Positions 27,082 through 36,203 of a stretch of 64,000 nucleotides of DNA are shown here, one piece after another. The stretch comes from Pseudomonadales bacterium. Its GTDB lineage: Bacteria; Pseudomonadota; Gammaproteobacteria; Pseudomonadales; JAHRWD01. The stretch covers positions 18,860-82,859 of the forward strand of contig JAHRWD010000032.1 of NCBI GenBank assembly GCA_019090315.1. The letters are read 5' to 3'. A program made the position numbers and the translations under genes. Position 1 is the stretch's first letter. The number at the start of each line of letters is the position of its first letter. The notes beneath the pieces are model-generated. The model was not told where the DNA came from, ran no database searches, and saw only the letters and a list, made by a program, of their open reading frames with translations.

Positions 27082-28194
27082 TTAACGAGAAATGGATTGA
27101 TAGGCCGTACAGTCGAGGGAGGTCGGCTCCCCTAACATCTGCTCTATCAAAACCTGCACACTGCCCGGAGCCAATACCACCCCATTGCGAAAATGGCCGG
27201 CATTGATGAACAGGTTTTCGTAATTGGCAACCGGACCGATATGTGGAATGCCATCGGGACTGGCAGGGCGTAATCCCGCCCATTGTTGAATAACCGGATA
27301 GTCAGCCAGTGCCGGCAACATTGACTCCGCAAAGGCTTTCAACTCCACATAGGCTTGCTCAGTGGTTGTATTGTCGAAACCGACATCTTCCAATGTACTA
27401 CCCACTAGAATATGCCCATCTTTACGAGGAATCAGGTATTGGTTACCCGAGAGTACAATAGTATTTAGTAGTTTTGGCCCAGGCTTATAAAGCAGCATTT
27501 GGCCTCTAATAGGCCAAATTGATCTTTCTGCCGCCGCTTTACCTAATAGTTGTTGGCTCCACGCGCCCGAGGTAACGAGGGTATTCCCCGCATAAAAATT
27601 TCCGGCTTTAGTCGCCGCTCCCTGTACTTTTTCCCCTTCTAGCAGCAACTCAACAACCGGGCAGTTTTCCTGGATAGAAATCAGTGGTTCCTGAGAAATC
27701 GCCTTTTTAAGCGCTTTTAGCAACCTTGGGTTACGAATATTGGACACCGCCGGCATCCATAAACCTTGTGAAATGGCGGATGTTAAATCAGGTTGTAGTT
27801 GACCAATGGCATATTGATCCAGAATTTCCAGCTCAATATCGTACTGATTGGCCCAATCTACCGCTTGATCGATGGTGCTGCTGTTTGAGCCTCCTTCAAT
27901 CGCGGGCTGGCAAGTCAACATTCCGGTTGAATACAGTTCCGGATCTATACCGGTTTGGTCGGTAAGTTGATTGACTAGATCGGGATACAGTTGCTGTGAA
28001 AATTGGGTGAGCCTGCTGATGGAAGCAGGGTAGTTCCATGGGTTCAGGGGCGAAACGATACCGCCGCCAGCCCAGGATGCCTCCCGACCACACTGCTGAC
28101 TTTCGAGCAACTGGACTGAATAACCTTTTTGAGTCAGGGCATAACTACTGAGCATGCCCATGATGCCCCCGCCAATTACCAAAAAATCGGTCAC
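27082..28194 (-). CDS. thiO: Glycine oxidase ThiO
   Basis: ThiO is a FAD-dependent oxidase that converts glycine to the imine used in thiazole synthesis for thiamine. The 370 residues start with a dinucleotide-binding fold (FLVIGGGIMGML) and include GGGIVSPLNPW, the substrate-side GLRPASPDGIPHIG and FRNGVVLAPGS near the C-terminus. No other thi genes are adjacent. A thiO-like gene next to pilR is the arrangement known from Pseudomonas. It converges with pilR across 12 bp. A -10-like TATAAT reads leftward at 28229-28224, upstream of the start. Confidence 0.9.
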   Translation of the reverse strand: MTDFLVIGGGIMGMLSSYALTQKGYSVQLLESQQCGREASWAGGGIVSPLNPWNYPASISRLTQFSQQLYPDLVNQLTDQTGIDPELYSTGMLTCQPAIEGGSNSSTIDQAVDWANQYDIELEILDQYAIGQLQPDLTSAISQGLWMPAVSNIRNPRLLKALKKAISQEPLISIQENCPVVELLLEGEKVQGAATKAGNFYAGNTLVTSGAWSQQLLGKAAAERSIWPIRGQMLLYKPGPKLLNTIVLSGNQYLIPRKDGHILVGSTLEDVGFDNTTTEQAYVELKAFAESMLPALADYPVIQQWAGLRPASPDGIPHIGPVANYENLFINAGHFRNGVVLAPGSVQVLIEQMLGEPTSLDCTAYQSISR

Positions 28195-28373
28195 TGTGGA
28201 ATTGAACTCTTTAAAAAGGGTGCATTATACCGATTAGCGCTTCAATCGAGCACTATACATTGTAAGCAGTTGAGAGCGTTCCGTGTGACTACTTTCGATA
28301 GCTCAATGCAGAGCCTTCACCCTAAACGATTCAGGCTTACAAAAAGCAACTACCGTGGTATTTTCCGGGACAG

Positions 28374-28790
28374 TTACCAGCACTCTGAACTTGCGGAACC
28401 ACCACTATCGGTCGAGCTCTTAAGCCCGGTTTGAGTGATGGAAAAAGTTTTGCAGTCTGTATCGTCTAGCTGAGAGCCGTTCGCCGTTACCGTAATCGTA
28501 TAGGTAAGGGTCCCGGCAATCACAGAAACGTCATAATACCCCTCTGGGGAAAACAGGCCACCGATGTTAGTTGCGCTGGATGTATAGGCATTGTTACCTG
28601 TAAACCATCTTTCTTCTGATGCAGCAGCCTGAACCAGTGCTATTTTTGCATCAGAGCGACGCGATTTTTGAATGCTCTCCTGATATGCAGGAAATGCGAT
28701 TGACCCAAGCAGTGCAATAACCGCAACCACGATCAACAATTCAATCAGTGAAAAGCCACCGATAGAACGCCGACTATTAAAATGATTCAT
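28374..28790 (-). CDS. pilE: Type IV minor pilin PilE
   Basis: This 138-residue prepilin has a 12-residue leader ending in glycine, a class III cleavage site (GG^FSLIE), Glu at mature position 5 and a long hydrophobic helix. The globular part has a C-terminal disulfide-loop cysteine pair (DDTDCKTF and SSECW), as in PilE-type pilins. Minor pilins prime and sit at the tip of type IV pili. It is the last gene of the leftward pilV-W-X-Y1-E series. It is separated from pilY1 by a 268-bp gap containing MITE-like copy C, so it may now need its own promoter. Confidence 0.92.
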   Translation of the reverse strand: MNHFNSRRSIGGFSLIELLIVVAVIALLGSIAFPAYQESIQKSRRSDAKIALVQAAASEERWFTGNNAYTSSATNIGGLFSPEGYYDVSVIAGTLTYTITVTANGSQLDDTDCKTFSITQTGLKSSTDSGGSASSECW

Positions 28791-28806
28791 ATGATTTACT
28801 CAATGC

Positions 28807-28908
28807 GAGACCTCTGTATAACGTAGCGAGCGCAGGCAAGACACCAAAAGTAGGCGCTTGAGGCGAGGAAAAATTAGCGAAAAAGCGCAGTAGTTATGCT
28901 TAGGTCTC
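28807..28908. repeat. MITE-like element, short copy C (102 bp)
   Basis: The element begins GAGACCTCTGTATAAC, and the complement of its other end begins GAGACCTAAGCATAAC (12 of 16 identical). It is flanked by perfect 5-bp direct repeats AATGC (28802-28806 and 28909-28913). Its core shares ACCAAAAGTAGGC with the 198-bp copy at 10308 but lacks the central part. It lies between pilY1 and pilE. The rest of this 268-bp gap (28914-29058) shows no gene. Confidence 0.75.
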
Positions 28909-29058
28909 AATGCCTTATATGGAACCTATAGTATAGCTACTCAATAAACGGCCGTGTAGGTTCACGCAATATGCAGCAGCAAGAAATGTGAACCAATCGC
29001 GCAATTTTCTGGCCAGGGCCTCATATACAGGCTAGCAAACCAATACTGCACGAACCGT

Positions 29059-31473
29059 TCAAAGAGGCAAAATCCGCCATGACTTACGCCCACCAGCAAT
29101 CACCGGCATAGTAAGGTAATGAACTGACAATCCTCCTACAGAGGTGGGTATCAGAACAGCAGGTACATCGCCAGGTGCAAGAATAAACGTAAGTTCCAGG
29201 CTCCGGCCTTCTCCAACATCGATCGATGAACTCGAGAGTGGTTGAGCATTATTCATAATGGCCGAGTTTTGCCCCAGTATACTTGAGGCATCCGCAGTAC
29301 CGGTTTTGTAGTTAATCGCAAACAAGGTGCCGCTACCCGTCTTGCCTACCTCTGGTTCATAGGCACTGAAAAATATCGTTGAACCCAGCTGCTGCGCGGG
29401 CGTTAGAACCCGAGTACCGGGCGTACCCGTTGGTTCGCCCGGCTTATCTAGGTCGATCAACCAACCCGAGTTACCCTCAATCCCAACCAATAGCTCGTCA
29501 AATGTTGTGGGGGTATAGCTCGGATCAGTACCGTAGGAAAAAGTGGGCGCGTTAACCAGGCTACCGTCTTTAAATACCTGTACATCGGTTACATCTACGA
29601 GATCAGAAAGAGAAACTGGATCCAGGGAGAGGCTACCGCTAGAAACAGGCTCCTTGATGCCATAAAAAAACCGGTCAGCCAGAGAAGATACATCAATATC
29701 GTTAGACAATATTCCCGCACCTACATATACCCAATATGCGCCTTTATCGTCGGTCACAGTGATCGGTTGACTATAGATCGGTTGGTTCGCGTCCAGAACG
29801 GTGGAAATATTCAGGCTAGTTCCAGGCTCAGCCCGTTTCAATTCACCACTGAGCTCGACACGGGAAGAACCACTCATCAGGTTCTTGACCGTTCCAAAAT
29901 AAAGCATGTCATCCTGAAAATCATCATCCCAGTCAGTACTGTTTAACGCTCCCACATACCGGCTCGAATCGGAAACAGCGGTTTCCGAAAGGGTGTTGGA
30001 AACCAGATCATACTGAAACAGGCTATAACTGGATTTTCTGGAAGCGACATGCTCGAGATCATCTGGCCCAGAACCAAACACCAGTTGCCATTCATTGGTT
30101 GATGGATGAAACCAGTCATTCCCCTGACCCGGCACACGTTTTTTCATTAGCGCTGGTTTGCTAGTAGTAAAATCCAGATTATCGTCCGTCACTTCAGCAA
30201 TAATTTCAGGCGCTGATTCCGGATCAGTAATATCAAGAATGATATAGGCAGAGCTGAATGTAGCAGTGATGCCATCTACCTGAACATCCCCTCCACCCAG
30301 GCGCATTGCGACCACCAGGATAGTGCCCCACCCATTTGGATGGACCTCATCAGATGGAAAAATATTGACGTCAAATGCCTGTGGGGCACCATCTACATAG
30401 TACACATGCGAATAATCAGTAGCTGTTAACCACTTCAAATGTGGAAGCAGGTTTTCCGGTGCATAAGCCCATATTTCAGAACCAAGGGGGTGCGCAGTTT
30501 CATTGGCACCGGTCGCTAATTTAAATTCCTGCTCTTCAGAAGACCAAAATCCGCCATTGAAGGCATGTAACAGGCCATCATTTGCACCCACATATACCAT
30601 TCGTCGTCGATCCGCATATTTGGTTTTAAACGCGGTGTAGCTTGCGTCGTTGTAACGAACGTCATAGCCCGCCACGGGTCCATCGACCACTAACGGAATC
30701 GAATTTACAATATCGCCTAATCTCAGTGGCTCACCATCAATGGTTCGATTTCTGAACCCGGTAATTCCCTCTTTGCCGCGGATGAAATCAACGATAGCAT
30801 CAGCTTCAATTTCACTGCCAACATTAAGGTAGCGGTAGTTACTTCCATTGATAGCACCGCTGTCAAAATCGACTTTCGCGCCATTTATTGCGCTAAAAAT
30901 ATAACGACCGCCGGTTGCTGTGCCATTAATTTCACTACTGTATCCTCGTTGCTGGTCTGGATTAATATGGGACAGTTGTGTCTGCGCATCCCAGATAGGT
31001 TGCAGCTGACCAATTGGTTTATCAGCTCCCGTCACGGCACAGGATGATCCATTTGACCGTTTAAATGTCACCCCTTCACTTTGCGAAAATGAAAGCTCTA
31101 CAGCCAAATCTCCGCTACAGTTCGCCGCCCCATCCAGCTGAGCATCTCCATCACTATCTTCACGAAGCCGACCATGCTCATCCACAAAAAGTGCATACAT
31201 TGCTCCAGGCCAGACTACAGTTTTTCCGTTAGCCGTTAACTGCTTTTCGTAACTGGACTGGTAACTGGTGTGAATAGTTGAGCCCTGGTTAGAGACAAGG
31301 GTGGCTTGCAGGGTGCCGGTATGCCAGAGCGGCTCCGATACAAAGTCATCGGCTGTTACCAGCGCTGGTGGAATAGTGTCCGCAAAAGATTGAGGTGCCA
31401 ACAATCCTGCTGCCGACATCAGAAAAAATGAGACCCTACACAATTTAGTGCAACTCATGTCAATCCTTTTCAT
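29059..31473 (-). CDS. pilY1: PilY1-type pilus tip/assembly protein, short form
   Basis: PilY1 is a secreted, pilus-tip-associated, calcium-binding adhesin and assembly factor. This protein has a signal peptide (about residues 1-31) and the characteristic C-terminal beta-propeller with RRMVYVGANDGLLHAFNGG, SEIWAYAPENLLPHL, the GWGTILVVAMRLGGG strand and a following Ca-site-like acidic loop. At 804 residues it is much shorter than the roughly 1,150 of Pseudomonas PilY1. The N-terminal von Willebrand A-like domain is missing and only about 240 residues precede the propeller. The frame is intact, so this is a short version rather than a pseudogene. An alternative start is ATG at 31458. Confidence 0.9.
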   Translation of the reverse strand: MKRIDMSCTKLCRVSFFLMSAAGLLAPQSFADTIPPALVTADDFVSEPLWHTGTLQATLVSNQGSTIHTSYQSSYEKQLTANGKTVVWPGAMYALFVDEHGRLREDSDGDAQLDGAANCSGDLAVELSFSQSEGVTFKRSNGSSCAVTGADKPIGQLQPIWDAQTQLSHINPDQQRGYSSEINGTATGGRYIFSAINGAKVDFDSGAINGSNYRYLNVGSEIEADAIVDFIRGKEGITGFRNRTIDGEPLRLGDIVNSIPLVVDGPVAGYDVRYNDASYTAFKTKYADRRRMVYVGANDGLLHAFNGGFWSSEEQEFKLATGANETAHPLGSEIWAYAPENLLPHLKWLTATDYSHVYYVDGAPQAFDVNIFPSDEVHPNGWGTILVVAMRLGGGDVQVDGITATFSSAYIILDITDPESAPEIIAEVTDDNLDFTTSKPALMKKRVPGQGNDWFHPSTNEWQLVFGSGPDDLEHVASRKSSYSLFQYDLVSNTLSETAVSDSSRYVGALNSTDWDDDFQDDMLYFGTVKNLMSGSSRVELSGELKRAEPGTSLNISTVLDANQPIYSQPITVTDDKGAYWVYVGAGILSNDIDVSSLADRFFYGIKEPVSSGSLSLDPVSLSDLVDVTDVQVFKDGSLVNAPTFSYGTDPSYTPTTFDELLVGIEGNSGWLIDLDKPGEPTGTPGTRVLTPAQQLGSTIFFSAYEPEVGKTGSGTLFAINYKTGTADASSILGQNSAIMNNAQPLSSSSIDVGEGRSLELTFILAPGDVPAVLIPTSVGGLSVHYLTMPVIAGGRKSWRILPL

Positions 31474-31483
31474 GCTAGCTATC

Positions 31484-32095
31484 CTATTTTTGATAAGTTG
31501 TTTGAATCAATATTCGGCCTTTATCGGAGAGGTCCGATGCCAATGTGGTGACGCGATACATCCCCGGGCAGGGTGGAATCGGTGCCGGGCTACAATCGGC
31601 GGCAGCTCCCACCAGCCCAAGATATTCAACAATGTATTTCGCCTTTACCTGCGAGGTGAGCTCAAGATTACTGGACGAATAGGTGATGCTACGGTTCACA
31701 GTATTCCATACGTCAAGATTGCCATTGCAGCCATTTGCTAGCGCCCAACGGTCTTCCAAATGAGCTGCATCCGCACAGGATTTACCAATACTGGCAGCAT
31801 AACCAGGGTCTGTTTTACGACTTGTGCAGTAACCGTTGGTACAGGTATCTGAAACCAGAGACTTTACATCCAGGCTCTCTATCAAACGCTCGCCTTCAAG
31901 TAGTGCAGCTTCTGCCGCCTGCGTGATCAACTGCTCAAGACGATAATTTGAAGCTATTCTTCCCTCCAGTGCAGACCCGCGCATTGCCGACACACCCAGA
32001 ATGGTCAACACCAGTAGAATAACCAGACTGACAATCAGTACTGCACCCCGCTGGGATCTACCCATATTCGAGCGCGAATATTTCATTGCCAACAT
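31484..32095 (-). CDS. pilX: Type IV minor pilin PilX
   Basis: This 203-residue protein has a 17-residue basic leader, the cleavage site RG^AVLIVSL, and a hydrophobic helix LVILLVLTILGVSAMRG. The absence of Glu at position +5 is characteristic of PilX (GspK-like) proteins, which cap the minor pilin complex. Several cysteines in the middle and C-terminal parts may form disulfides. It lies 5 bp from pilW and 10 bp from pilY1, in the same operon. The ATG at 32086 is an alternative start. Confidence 0.92.
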   Translation of the reverse strand: MLAMKYSRSNMGRSQRGAVLIVSLVILLVLTILGVSAMRGSALEGRIASNYRLEQLITQAAEAALLEGERLIESLDVKSLVSDTCTNGYCTSRKTDPGYAASIGKSCADAAHLEDRWALANGCNGNLDVWNTVNRSITYSSSNLELTSQVKAKYIVEYLGLVGAAADCSPAPIPPCPGMYRVTTLASDLSDKGRILIQTTYQK

Positions 32096-32100
32096 TAGCG

Positions 32101-33267
32101 CTATATCCCTCGATTCCGAAGTTGCACGGTGGTCGATACGGTTTTACGTAAATATCGATCAGGTCCGCTATTGATCAGGGCTTCGGCCATCAGCAAACTG
32201 TCGCTGGAATCTACTTCCTCAATTTCACCAATACTACGGAGCAATAAACTGATTCGGACACTGACAACATTGTCTGCATTTGTACCGGTTAATCCCGCAG
32301 CGGTCACGTATTTATTGGGCACCGAATCACTACTGGTATCAACGCCATAGAGAACCTGCATCGACTCAACTCCCTCGACCAGCGGCTCGGCATTTGACGG
32401 CACGCCTGTGCTATAGTCCTTACGATACAGGGTGGGTGCATTATCCTGCCCGGCTCCGACATAGTAGACATTCACGGATATCGCCGAGATTGTGGCATCT
32501 TCTCCACCCTGAAGGACTTCGTATTGATGCCCAAAACCACTGGCTGAATTTGCCGGGCTTATTGGGGGTGCTAGTAACGCGCAGCCGTTGCGCTGGACCA
32601 GGCCGGGTGTCGTAGAACAGTTCTGAAACAGATCGGCGCCTACACAATCAGAGATCACCACAATCCATCCCTCATCACTACTACCATCATCAGAATCAAG
32701 GTAGCCATCGATGGAAAAACTAGTAGTTGTAGTAGGGAAGGTGAACGCTGTGGCATTGGTAAGATCCAGAGCCGGCTCGGTACTTTTTACCACCAGTACG
32801 TCACTTGCCTTGAATATTTTATTGTCCAGGGTTCCATGCAGGTCAGAATTACTCGCGGCTCCATTGTGCCAATCGGTCGGCACGGATGATTCAATCGTGG
32901 AAATTGTGTTGCTATCGCCGGGGGCGGTTGTCGAGCCAGCGGCTATGTACTCCCAGCCACCTACCGCCTGACCCAAATTGAACAGGGTATCGGTATAGCT
33001 CGCGGCGGTAGTATCAAGCAGATTATTGATTCCGGCGTTAGCGGCACAGCCAGAAACGCCTGCCATTTGCAGATCTTCACGAATCACAGACAACGCATAA
33101 CGACCGTTTTCCTGTACTCGGGCTAGCTCACTTTGAAATTGGTAGTGCTGCTTATTACTTGCCATCAACTGAATGATGCCGGTGATCAGCATCACACCCA
33201 CCGCGGTAGAGACAAGCAGCTCTACCAGCGTCATACCGCGTTGTTTCTGGCTGCCTGGCCAGCTCAT
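32101..33267 (-). CDS. pilW: Type IV minor pilin PilW
   Basis: This 388-residue prepilin-like protein has an 11-residue leader, cleavage RG^MTLVE with Glu at +5, and a hydrophobic helix including LLVSTAVGVMLITGI. The large globular domain with RSIGEIEEVD and LLMAEALINSGPDRYLRKTVSTTVQLRNRG near the C-terminus is typical of PilW (GspJ-like). It forms the pilus-priming complex with PilV, PilX and the FimT/FimU protein. It overlaps pilV by 4 bp. Confidence 0.93.
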   Translation of the reverse strand: MSWPGSQKQRGMTLVELLVSTAVGVMLITGIIQLMASNKQHYQFQSELARVQENGRYALSVIREDLQMAGVSGCAANAGINNLLDTTAASYTDTLFNLGQAVGGWEYIAAGSTTAPGDSNTISTIESSVPTDWHNGAASNSDLHGTLDNKIFKASDVLVVKSTEPALDLTNATAFTFPTTTTSFSIDGYLDSDDGSSDEGWIVVISDCVGADLFQNCSTTPGLVQRNGCALLAPPISPANSASGFGHQYEVLQGGEDATISAISVNVYYVGAGQDNAPTLYRKDYSTGVPSNAEPLVEGVESMQVLYGVDTSSDSVPNKYVTAAGLTGTNADNVVSVRISLLLRSIGEIEEVDSSDSLLMAEALINSGPDRYLRKTVSTTVQLRNRGI

Positions 33268-33758
33268 ATTTCAGATCTCAATTGCAGCTGTGCTGTACTT
33301 TTCTTTCGAAGTTTTGGATCAGTTTCGTCGGGGATCATCTCATCCCAACGTACAGTGACCACATAAATTGCACCTACAGGAAGGCTTTCTCGCGCAATTT
33401 CCGCTTCCCCTCCCGGTAACTGGGCGGCGATATCGGACTTCCATTGGTTAAGATCGTGACTTGCTAGCTCAGGGGGGGTGCAGGTGGCGGCGCAAGTTGA
33501 ATAGCTACTTGCAGAATCGCCAAAATCGGAAAGATATCGATTAGTGGTCAGTGCCTGATCACGATTTGTACGAATTCGCTCAAGAATATCGTAACTCAGC
33601 AGCGATGCTTCTGAACGCATCAACGAACCATGATTATTGATCACGCTTGCGGATTGCAAACCAGCCAGGCCCAAAAGCCCAACCGCTAAAATCACCAGTG
33701 AAACCAGTATTTCAAGAAGCGTAAATCCCTGCTGTCTATCGGCGTTGTACGTCCTCAT
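33264..33758 (-). CDS. pilV: Type IV minor pilin PilV
   Basis: This 164-residue prepilin has leader MRTYNADRQQG, cleavage QG^FTLLE with Glu at +5, and the helix LVSLVILAVGLLGLAGLQ diagnostic of PilV (GspI-like). It is the first gene of the leftward minor pilin operon, starting with ATG at 33758. A 273-bp gap with candidate regulatory repeats separates it from the divergent fimT-like gene. Confidence 0.94.
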   Translation of the reverse strand: MRTYNADRQQGFTLLEILVSLVILAVGLLGLAGLQSASVINNHGSLMRSEASLLSYDILERIRTNRDQALTTNRYLSDFGDSASSYSTCAATCTPPELASHDLNQWKSDIAAQLPGGEAEIARESLPVGAIYVVTVRWDEMIPDETDPKLRKKSTAQLQLRSEI

Positions 33759-33929
33759 GATCTCGCGATCACGCCCTCCATTTTTTATCCGTAATCGATC
33801 AGCTCAGATACTACAGCTGTGCCAACAAGTACCATATGGCCAGGCTGCCTGAAACCGATAAACGGCGGTATTTATCCGATAACTGGTCAGTACATCTGCC
33901 GAATAAAAAACACACTGCTAGCCAGTTGT

Positions 33930-34003
33930 TACCAACCTGGTACTCTGACAAGCATCTATTGATGGAGTACTAACATCCAGCACAGATAATTTGGTATTCT
34001 GAC
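33930..34003. promoter_or_regulatory. Direct repeats in the pilV/fimT divergent control region
   Basis: TGGTACTCTGAC (33938-33949) and TGGTATTCTGAC (33992-34003) are 11/12 identical and 54 bp apart, close to five helical turns, on the fimT side of the 273-bp gap. The first overlaps an inverted repeat TACCA-acc-TGGTA (33930-33942). They could bind a regulator controlling one or both pilus promoters. I see no convincing sigma-54 box. Identity of the binder is unknown. Confidence 0.35.
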
Positions 34004-34031
34004 TGTTCAAGCCTGATGACAACCCACACAC

Positions 34032-34628
34032 ATGACCATGAATTGCGATATGCCATCCAGCACTCAAAATCAGGGATTTACGCTCATTGAGCTAATGGTT
34101 ACGGTGGCCGTGGCCATCATATTGCTGACTGTCGGAGTTCCGTCCCTGCTATACATGATCAGCAGCAGCGCTATTACAGGCAATGTTGATGCATTAAATG
34201 GCGATCTAGCACTCGCCCGATCCGAAGCGATTGTCGAAAAAACCACCGCGACTGTCTGCAAAAGTGCCGATCTGCTTGATTGTGATAGTGCCGTAAGCTG
34301 GAGTGACGGCTGGATTGTATTTACCGACGTAGACGGAGACCAGGCGGTTGATGGGGAGGACACCATTATCCGGGTGCATGAAGCGCTTTCAGCACAGGTG
34401 ACCCTGAAATACGACGATGCCAGCGTTGCAGACGCGTACTTGCAATACAGCTACAAAGGAGACCTGGAAAGCAGTGCTGGCACCTTCACCTTTTGCCCGT
34501 CGGACAACGATGTTTCATTGGCCCGGGCGATAATTGTCGCCACCACCGGTCGTGTTCGTCGTTCTACAGACTCCGATGCAGACGGAGTCCACGAAGATGG
34601 AGGTGGCGGCGCTCTGACCTGTCCATAG
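34032..34628 (+). CDS. fimT: GspH/FimT-type minor pseudopilin
   Basis: This 198-residue protein has a 15-residue leader, cleavage QG^FTLIE with Glu at +5, a hydrophobic helix, and a GspH/FimT globular domain (NGDLALARSEAIVEK, VCKSADLLDC, GWIVFTDVDGD). FimT/FimU proteins take part in the minor pilin complex; some FimT proteins bind DNA during natural transformation. Whether this is FimT or FimU cannot be settled by eye, and only one of the two is present. It is divergent from pilV rather than leading the operon. Alternative starts: ATG at 34038 or 34050. Confidence 0.85.
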   Translation: MTMNCDMPSSTQNQGFTLIELMVTVAVAIILLTVGVPSLLYMISSSAITGNVDALNGDLALARSEAIVEKTTATVCKSADLLDCDSAVSWSDGWIVFTDVDGDQAVDGEDTIIRVHEALSAQVTLKYDDASVADAYLQYSYKGDLESSAGTFTFCPSDNDVSLARAIIVATTGRVRRSTDSDADGVHEDGGGGALTCP

Positions 34629-34641
34629 CAATCACCCGGAT

Positions 34642-36027
34642 TCAAATAGTCTTCGAAAAACGCTGTTTGGAAACATGCTGTTTTAAGTAGACATCAAAAA
34701 CCATACAAATATTGCGAATCAGCAGCTTGCCTCTGGGGCTGACCAAAATTTCCTTTTCGTCCAATGTCAGCAGCCCATCCGTTGCCATACCTTCTAAAAC
34801 TGGTCGCTCATCGGAAAAATACTCCCAAAAATCGATCCCATATTCCTGCTCGATTTCAGCCAGGCATAGCTGAAAATGACAGATCAGGCCGGTAATCACA
34901 GCGCGGCGCAACTGATCATCATCACTCAATGCGTATCCGCGATAGACCGGCAGCTGCCCCGCATCAATTTTCTCAAAATACTCATCTTCAGTTTTTACAT
35001 TCTGGCTAAAGCTATCCCCCAGCATGCTGATAGCACTGATGCCCAGCGCCATCATGTCGCAATGGGAATGGGTCGAATAACCTTGGAAATTCCGATAAAG
35101 ACCACCTTCGCGCTGAGCAACCGCTAGCTCATCATCATATTTGGCAAAGTGATCCATGCCGATATAGACATAACCGGATGAGGTCAATTTTTCGATCGAC
35201 AGCTTCATGATCTCCAGCTTTTCCTGTGCCGACGGCAGGTCTTCAACATTGATTCTCCGCTGCGGTTTAAACAGCTCCGGCATATGCGCGTAGTTGTACA
35301 TCGACAGCCTGTCCGGCGAAAATTCAATGACTCGATCAAGAGTCATCTCAAAGCTTTTTGGGGTTTGATGGGGCAAACCATAAATCAGATCGATACTGAT
35401 TGAACGGAAGTTTTCCCGCCGGGCACCATCGATAGCGCGAGCGGTAATCTCATCGGACTGAAGTCGATTAACCGCAGCCTGTACCTTCGGGTTTACATCC
35501 TGCACCCCCAGGCTCAGCCGATTAAAACCGATCTCCCGCAGGGTTTTCAGGGTCTCATCGGTCACTTCACGGGGATCAAGCTCAATCGAGTATTCGCCGC
35601 TATCGTCGTCGATCATGTTGAAATTTTTGCGCAGCTTGCCCATTAGTTCGCGTAACTGAGCATCACTCTGGAAGGTTGGCGTGCCGCCACCCCAGTGCAG
35701 CTGTTCAACCAGTGGGCGCGAAGGCAGTAGCGCCGATTGCATCTCGATCTCTTTATACAATCGATCAAGATAGGGTGCTGCTCGCTCCCGTCGTTTAGTA
35801 ACAATTTTGTTGCAACCACAGAAGTAACAAACGGTATTACAAAACGGCAAATGCACATACAGCGAGATGCGGGAGCTAGCCTGATCTACCTTTTTGGCAT
35901 ACTTTTCATGCGCCGACTGATCAAAGGATTCGTTAAATTGAACCGCCGTAGGGTAGGAGGTGTAGCGCGGGCCATTCGCGTCGTATCGTTGAATTAACTC
36001 AGGGTCAAACGTAACTTCATGGGACAT
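34642..36027 (-). CDS. hemN: Oxygen-independent coproporphyrinogen III oxidase HemN
   Basis: HemN is a radical-SAM enzyme that decarboxylates coproporphyrinogen III in heme synthesis without oxygen. The 461 residues contain the cluster motif CNTVCYFCGC (CxxxCxxC plus the fourth conserved C) near residue 63, GGGTPTFQ, and the C-terminal HemN domain. The length and the CFCGC pattern distinguish true HemN from HemW. It implies the organism can grow micro-aerobically or anaerobically. I see no clear FNR-type site upstream. It converges with the fimT-like gene over 13 bp. Confidence 0.96.
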   Translation of the reverse strand: MSHEVTFDPELIQRYDANGPRYTSYPTAVQFNESFDQSAHEKYAKKVDQASSRISLYVHLPFCNTVCYFCGCNKIVTKRRERAAPYLDRLYKEIEMQSALLPSRPLVEQLHWGGGTPTFQSDAQLRELMGKLRKNFNMIDDDSGEYSIELDPREVTDETLKTLREIGFNRLSLGVQDVNPKVQAAVNRLQSDEITARAIDGARRENFRSISIDLIYGLPHQTPKSFEMTLDRVIEFSPDRLSMYNYAHMPELFKPQRRINVEDLPSAQEKLEIMKLSIEKLTSSGYVYIGMDHFAKYDDELAVAQREGGLYRNFQGYSTHSHCDMMALGISAISMLGDSFSQNVKTEDEYFEKIDAGQLPVYRGYALSDDDQLRRAVITGLICHFQLCLAEIEQEYGIDFWEYFSDERPVLEGMATDGLLTLDEKEILVSPRGKLLIRNICMVFDVYLKQHVSKQRFSKTI

Positions 36028-36203
36028 GGGTGTACTCTAAATTGCATCACAAACGGTAACTGGAAGGAGTCGAGGAAAGAAGCCAAAGAAAACTCCGCCT
36101 CAAGCATCGGCACCCAACGGGGAGCCGATAATACCCGCTTGTCAGTGAATATTGGAACTTGTTAAAGTGGCGGGATTCTATAATAGACAACGCAACTGGA
36201 TAT

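Noticed and set aside
33809..33824. Leftward sigma-54 promoter for pilV (TGGCAC...TAGTA)
   Set aside because: The -24 half is perfect, but the essential GC of the -12 half reads GT, and the T before it is changed. Too weak to claim.
33938..33953. Rightward sigma-54-like box upstream of fimT
   Set aside because: The GG-to-GC distance is one base too long.
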